Shown here piece by piece: positions 24,456 to 25,073 of a stretch of DNA of 25,073 nucleotides (position 1 is the first letter of the stretch; the number at the start of each line of letters is the position of its first letter). Source of the DNA: Ichthyophonus hoferi (lineage: Eukaryota > Opisthokonta > Ichthyosporea > Ichthyophonida > Ichthyophonidae); contig NAOQ01000335.1 of NCBI GenBank assembly GCA_002751075.1, positions 10,762 through 35,834 of the forward strand, given 5' to 3'. A program made the translations under genes and the position numbers. Under the pieces are notes generated by a model that ran no database searches, was not told the origin of the DNA, and saw only the letters and a list, made by a program, of their open reading frames with translations.

Positions 24456-25073
24456 GTAAGTGTTAAATGTTTTATCTTTGATGTATCATTGGTTGTTTTA
24501 CTGCTGTTTTAATTATCTGATTATTGTTTGCGCTAGTCTGTGTGAAAGTACAGATTTAAAAATTTTAAAAGGCATTAAAAATTAAATATATTAATTAATA
24601 TATAATAATAGCTAAACATATATACATAAGTTAAGACTGGCAAGGCGATAATTAAATGTTTTATCTTTATTATATCATTGGCTAGTTTCACTGCTTCAAT
24701 TATCTGATTATTTTTTGCATCCATCCCCTGTCGCTACATACGTCATTTTGACATCACAATAAGTACGGAAGTACATACTGTAAGTTTAAACATATTGAAG
24801 TTTCAAATAGATTTATTAATATATAATAATAAAGAACCAATATACACCTAGATTGTGATGAAGCATTTGGTCCAATGACCAGTGATAAAATGATATCTCT
24901 GCAATCGGGAACCTTTTAAGGTTTTTAATTGGTGTTCTATACATGATACACAGCCCATTAAATATTGCAAATTTTGCGGTATGCAATATAATTCTAGAGC
25001 ATTGGGTTAAATTGTTTTCTCATACACACTTACATAAGTCCACACATACATACATACATACATACATACATAC
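24456..25073 (+). other. Intronic continuation with a degenerate duplication
   Basis: Begins at the GTAAGT donor. A 69-base block at 24463-24531 (TTAAATGTTTTATCTTT, ATCATTGG, AATTATCTGATTATT) recurs at 24652-24718, and the AT-rich DNA after each block is also alike, indicating an old tandem duplication of about 190 bases. No acceptor with coding sequence behind it was found. Confidence 0.55.
25041..25073. repeat. CATA microsatellite at right edge
   Basis: Perfect CATA units (CATACATACATACATA) running off the window. Confidence 0.95.

Overview
The window is AT-rich eukaryotic DNA with spliced genes, long gene-poor stretches, microsatellites and decayed mobile elements. A 193-residue Rho GTPase that reads like animal RhoA, not like fungal Rho1, points to an animal. 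The short introns, the low GC and the yeast-like TACTAAC/TACTAAT branch-site motifs before half of the acceptors suggest a non-bilaterian lineage such as a sponge or ctenophore. That lineage is inferred, not proven.

Layout. 1-2323: 5' half of a minus-strand dolichol-phosphate-mannose-synthase-like glycosyltransferase (three exons; the rest lies off the left edge), with a long ATT repeat in its first intron. 2324-15650: gene-poor, AT-rich DNA. It holds a foldback repeat (about 3.1-3.3 kb, with a partial second copy at 10.6 kb), a fossil coding fragment at 3.7 kb (with a relative at 18.7 kb), and a rearranged Ty1/copia fossil at 7.1-8.2 kb. 15650-18340: RHOA-like gene with four coding exons, a probable TATA box, a probable 5'-UTR or outron acceptor and a polyA signal. 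18340-21470: intergenic DNA with the second copy of the fossil coding fragment, a 16-bp-stem hairpin and a broken IS630/Tc1/mariner-type transposase. 21476-23608: three-exon gene for an unrecognised four-helix membrane protein of 181 residues; its second intron ends in six tandem 30-bp units. 24246 onward: first exon of an unrecognised gene that runs off the right edge.

The four host genes are not an obvious pathway. The glycosyltransferase makes a mannose donor at the ER, the GTPase controls actin and cell shape, and the other two are unknown. Two cross-cutting signals deserve attention. All four start codons sit 2-6 bases after a YAG, as expected if messages are trans-spliced or have a UTR intron ending at the start codon. 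The RhoA-like protein also has Leu where the guanine-contacting Asn of the NKxD motif normally sits.
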